A model generated the notes under the pieces. The model worked only from the letters and a program-made list of their open reading frames with translations. It was not told where the DNA came from and made no database searches. A stretch of DNA of 64,000 bases from Gluconobacter cerinus (GTDB lineage: Bacteria; Pseudomonadota; Alphaproteobacteria; Acetobacterales; Acetobacteraceae): the NCBI RefSeq assembly GCF_002723935.1, contig NZ_BEWM01000004.1:124001-188000 (forward strand), given 5' to 3'. Position 1 is the first letter of the stretch; each line of letters begins with the position of its first letter. This document shows, one piece after another, positions 62,907 through 64,000 of the stretch. The translations under genes were made by a program, and so were the position numbers.

Positions 62907-63899
62907 TCAAATGCAGAATAGACCAGAAAGAACGGCCAGAGCCACGCCCTGAAAAATGCACGCCCGACGGTAGAGTTGAAGCGCACGCCAAAGATCATTA
63001 GCAGTCGCGGTGGCGCGTCCGTCGCCCATCCATGAATCATTGACCAGAATACCGTCATAAACTCTGGGGCCAGCTAATTTTAGTCCTAAGGCTCCTGCCA
63101 TAGCAGCTTCTGGCCATCCGGCGTTGGGGGAGCGATGATTGCGCGCATCACGCCGAACGGCACGAAATGCATTCGTTGAATTGGCACCGGGGATCGTGAA
63201 AGCCGCCAGAAAGATCCAGAGAGCGGAGAGGCGGGAGCCTGGGAGATTGACCAGATCATCCAGCTTCGCAGAGGCCCATCCGAAGGCTTTATGACGGGGG
63301 GTAAGGTGGCCGATCATGCTGTCTGCTGTGTTAATAGACTTGTAAGCCGTTGTGCCCGGCAAGCCAAAGAGGGCAGTCCAGAAAAGCGGCGCAACAATTC
63401 CATCTGAAAAATTCTCGGCCAGACTTTCAATGGCGGCCCGTATGACGCCAGCTTCATCCAGCTGTTCCGGATCGCGGCCAACAATCATGGACACGGCTTT
63501 CCTGCCCGCTGCCACACCGCTTTCCTGCAAGCCCGTGTGAACTGCCCTGACATGCTCCCACAGGGAGCGCTGGGCAATCAGAGTGCTGCCCACAGCGCCT
63601 TCGATCCCCCAGGCAACGAGAGGAGGAAAGAGAAGGTCCAGGGCCTGAATGGCCGTGTAGATAATCAGAGTGGGAAGACCGAAAAGAATGGCCAAACTTA
63701 CAATACCGCCTAGACGTTGCCGGAAAGCGCTATCGTGTGAGCGGTTGAGTGAACGATCCAGTCGCGCGATAAGGGCACCAATCCACATGACTGGATGGCC
63801 AATTTTGCGAAAAAGCCAGTTCGGGTAACCGAAAGCGGCTTCAATCGCACAGGCCAGACAGGCGACAGAGAATGTGTGGGACAGGGGAGAGAAAGTCAT
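62907..63899 (-). CDS. cbiB: Adenosylcobinamide-phosphate synthase (CbiB/CobD)
   Basis: A 330-residue membrane protein joining the aminopropanol linker to cobyric acid. FGYPNWLFRKIGHPVMWIGALIARLD, MIVGRDPEQLDEAGVIRAAIESLAENFSDGIVAPLFW and SINTADSMIGH are diagnostic. ATG 63899 begins the first membrane segment; the frame extends to 63971 without support. Convergent with cobQ, four bases apart, and divergent from the next gene. Confidence 0.92.
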   Translation of the reverse strand: MTFSPLSHTFSVACLACAIEAAFGYPNWLFRKIGHPVMWIGALIARLDRSLNRSHDSAFRQRLGGIVSLAILFGLPTLIIYTAIQALDLLFPPLVAWGIEGAVGSTLIAQRSLWEHVRAVHTGLQESGVAAGRKAVSMIVGRDPEQLDEAGVIRAAIESLAENFSDGIVAPLFWTALFGLPGTTAYKSINTADSMIGHLTPRHKAFGWASAKLDDLVNLPGSRLSALWIFLAAFTIPGANSTNAFRAVRRDARNHRSPNAGWPEAAMAGALGLKLAGPRVYDGILVNDSWMGDGRATATANDLWRALQLYRRACIFQGVALAVLSGLFCI

Positions 63900-63935
63900 G
63901 GGCCTGCGTGTTTCATCCAGATGCCGTGATCTAGC

Positions 63936-64000
63936 ATGATGCCTACGGTGCTGGAAAACATGCCGATCCATGGTGGCCAGGTGCGGCAGGTTATGAAGCG
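63936..64000 (+). CDS. Start of a threonine-phosphate decarboxylase-like gene, cut by the window edge
   Basis: From ATG 63936 the frame reads through MPIHGGQVRQVMKR. An N-terminal HGG followed by a short helix is typical of L-threonine-O-3-phosphate decarboxylases, which make the aminopropanol phosphate linker used by CbiB, encoded next door. ATG 63960 is an alternative start. Only 21 codons are visible, so the call depends on this motif and the context. Confidence 0.5.
   Translation, partial: MMPTVLENMPIHGGQVRQVMK

Overview
The window looks like chromosomal DNA of an acetic acid bacterium (Acetobacteraceae, Alphaproteobacteria, in the Gluconobacter/Acetobacter range). This rests on four things: moderately high-GC coding DNA, a Hint-domain protein with autotransporter-type strand-loop-strand repeats, a PutA/Lrp divergon, and a largely aerobic (CobG/CobN type) cobalamin pathway. 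Genus is not resolved. No rRNA, tRNA, insertion sequence or CRISPR array was recognised.

Layout. (1) 1-985: 3' part of rsgA and its terminator. (2) 986-16063: an AT-rich leader, a Hint/strand-loop-strand surface-type protein with its own strong terminator, then a tight five-gene operon. That operon encodes a degenerate acyl-adenylate-type protein, a one-module reducing polyketide synthase, a fatty acyl-AMP ligase and two tandem O-heptosyltransferases of the autotransporter-modifying family. The heptosyltransferase family is known for modifying the kind of repeat found in the Hint protein. A glycosylated, and speculatively lipidated, self-processing adhesin is the most novel idea in this part. 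(3) 16158-19057: a serine hydrolase lipoprotein and an S10 peptidase, convergent. (4) 19249-29644: a divergent purine cluster. The minus strand encodes 8-oxoguanine deaminase, a cytidine-deaminase-fold nucleobase deaminase, guanine deaminase and a Rieske-oxygenase catalytic subunit that has lost its Rieske centre. The plus strand encodes a small unknown protein, a stand-alone Rieske protein with the complementary deletion, a GST-like protein and a BMP-type purine/nucleoside ABC importer. The three oxygenase-related genes resemble the NdmC/NdmD/NdmE N7-demethylase of caffeine degraders, here beside purine deaminases and a transporter. (5) 29756-41856: cation/proton antiporter, aminopeptidase N, PutA with a divergent Lrp-type regulator, BASS-family transporter, LysR regulator, M28 peptidase. 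(6) 41996-64000: cobalamin genes. These comprise a histidine phosphatase, bluB, cbtA, cbtB behind a cobalamin riboswitch, cobS, cobT, cobU, then a second cobalamin riboswitch driving DUF1636-cobW-cobN-cobG-cobH-cobI-cobJ, and onward cobL-cobE-cobM-cobB-cobO-cobQ. cobK and cbiD lie on the opposite strand inside the run. cbiB and the start of a threonine-phosphate decarboxylase gene close the window.

How it fits together. The cobalamin block covers most steps from precorrin-2 to cobalamin with a hybrid gene set: CobG-type ring contraction but CbiD in place of CobF. CobA and the small cobaltochelatase subunits CobS/CobT are not in the window. The purine block would import purines, deaminate guanine and 8-oxoguanine, and probably oxidise or demethylate a purine. 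No NAD(P)H reductase for the Rieske protein is present here. All functional calls come from reading motifs and gene order; no database search was run.
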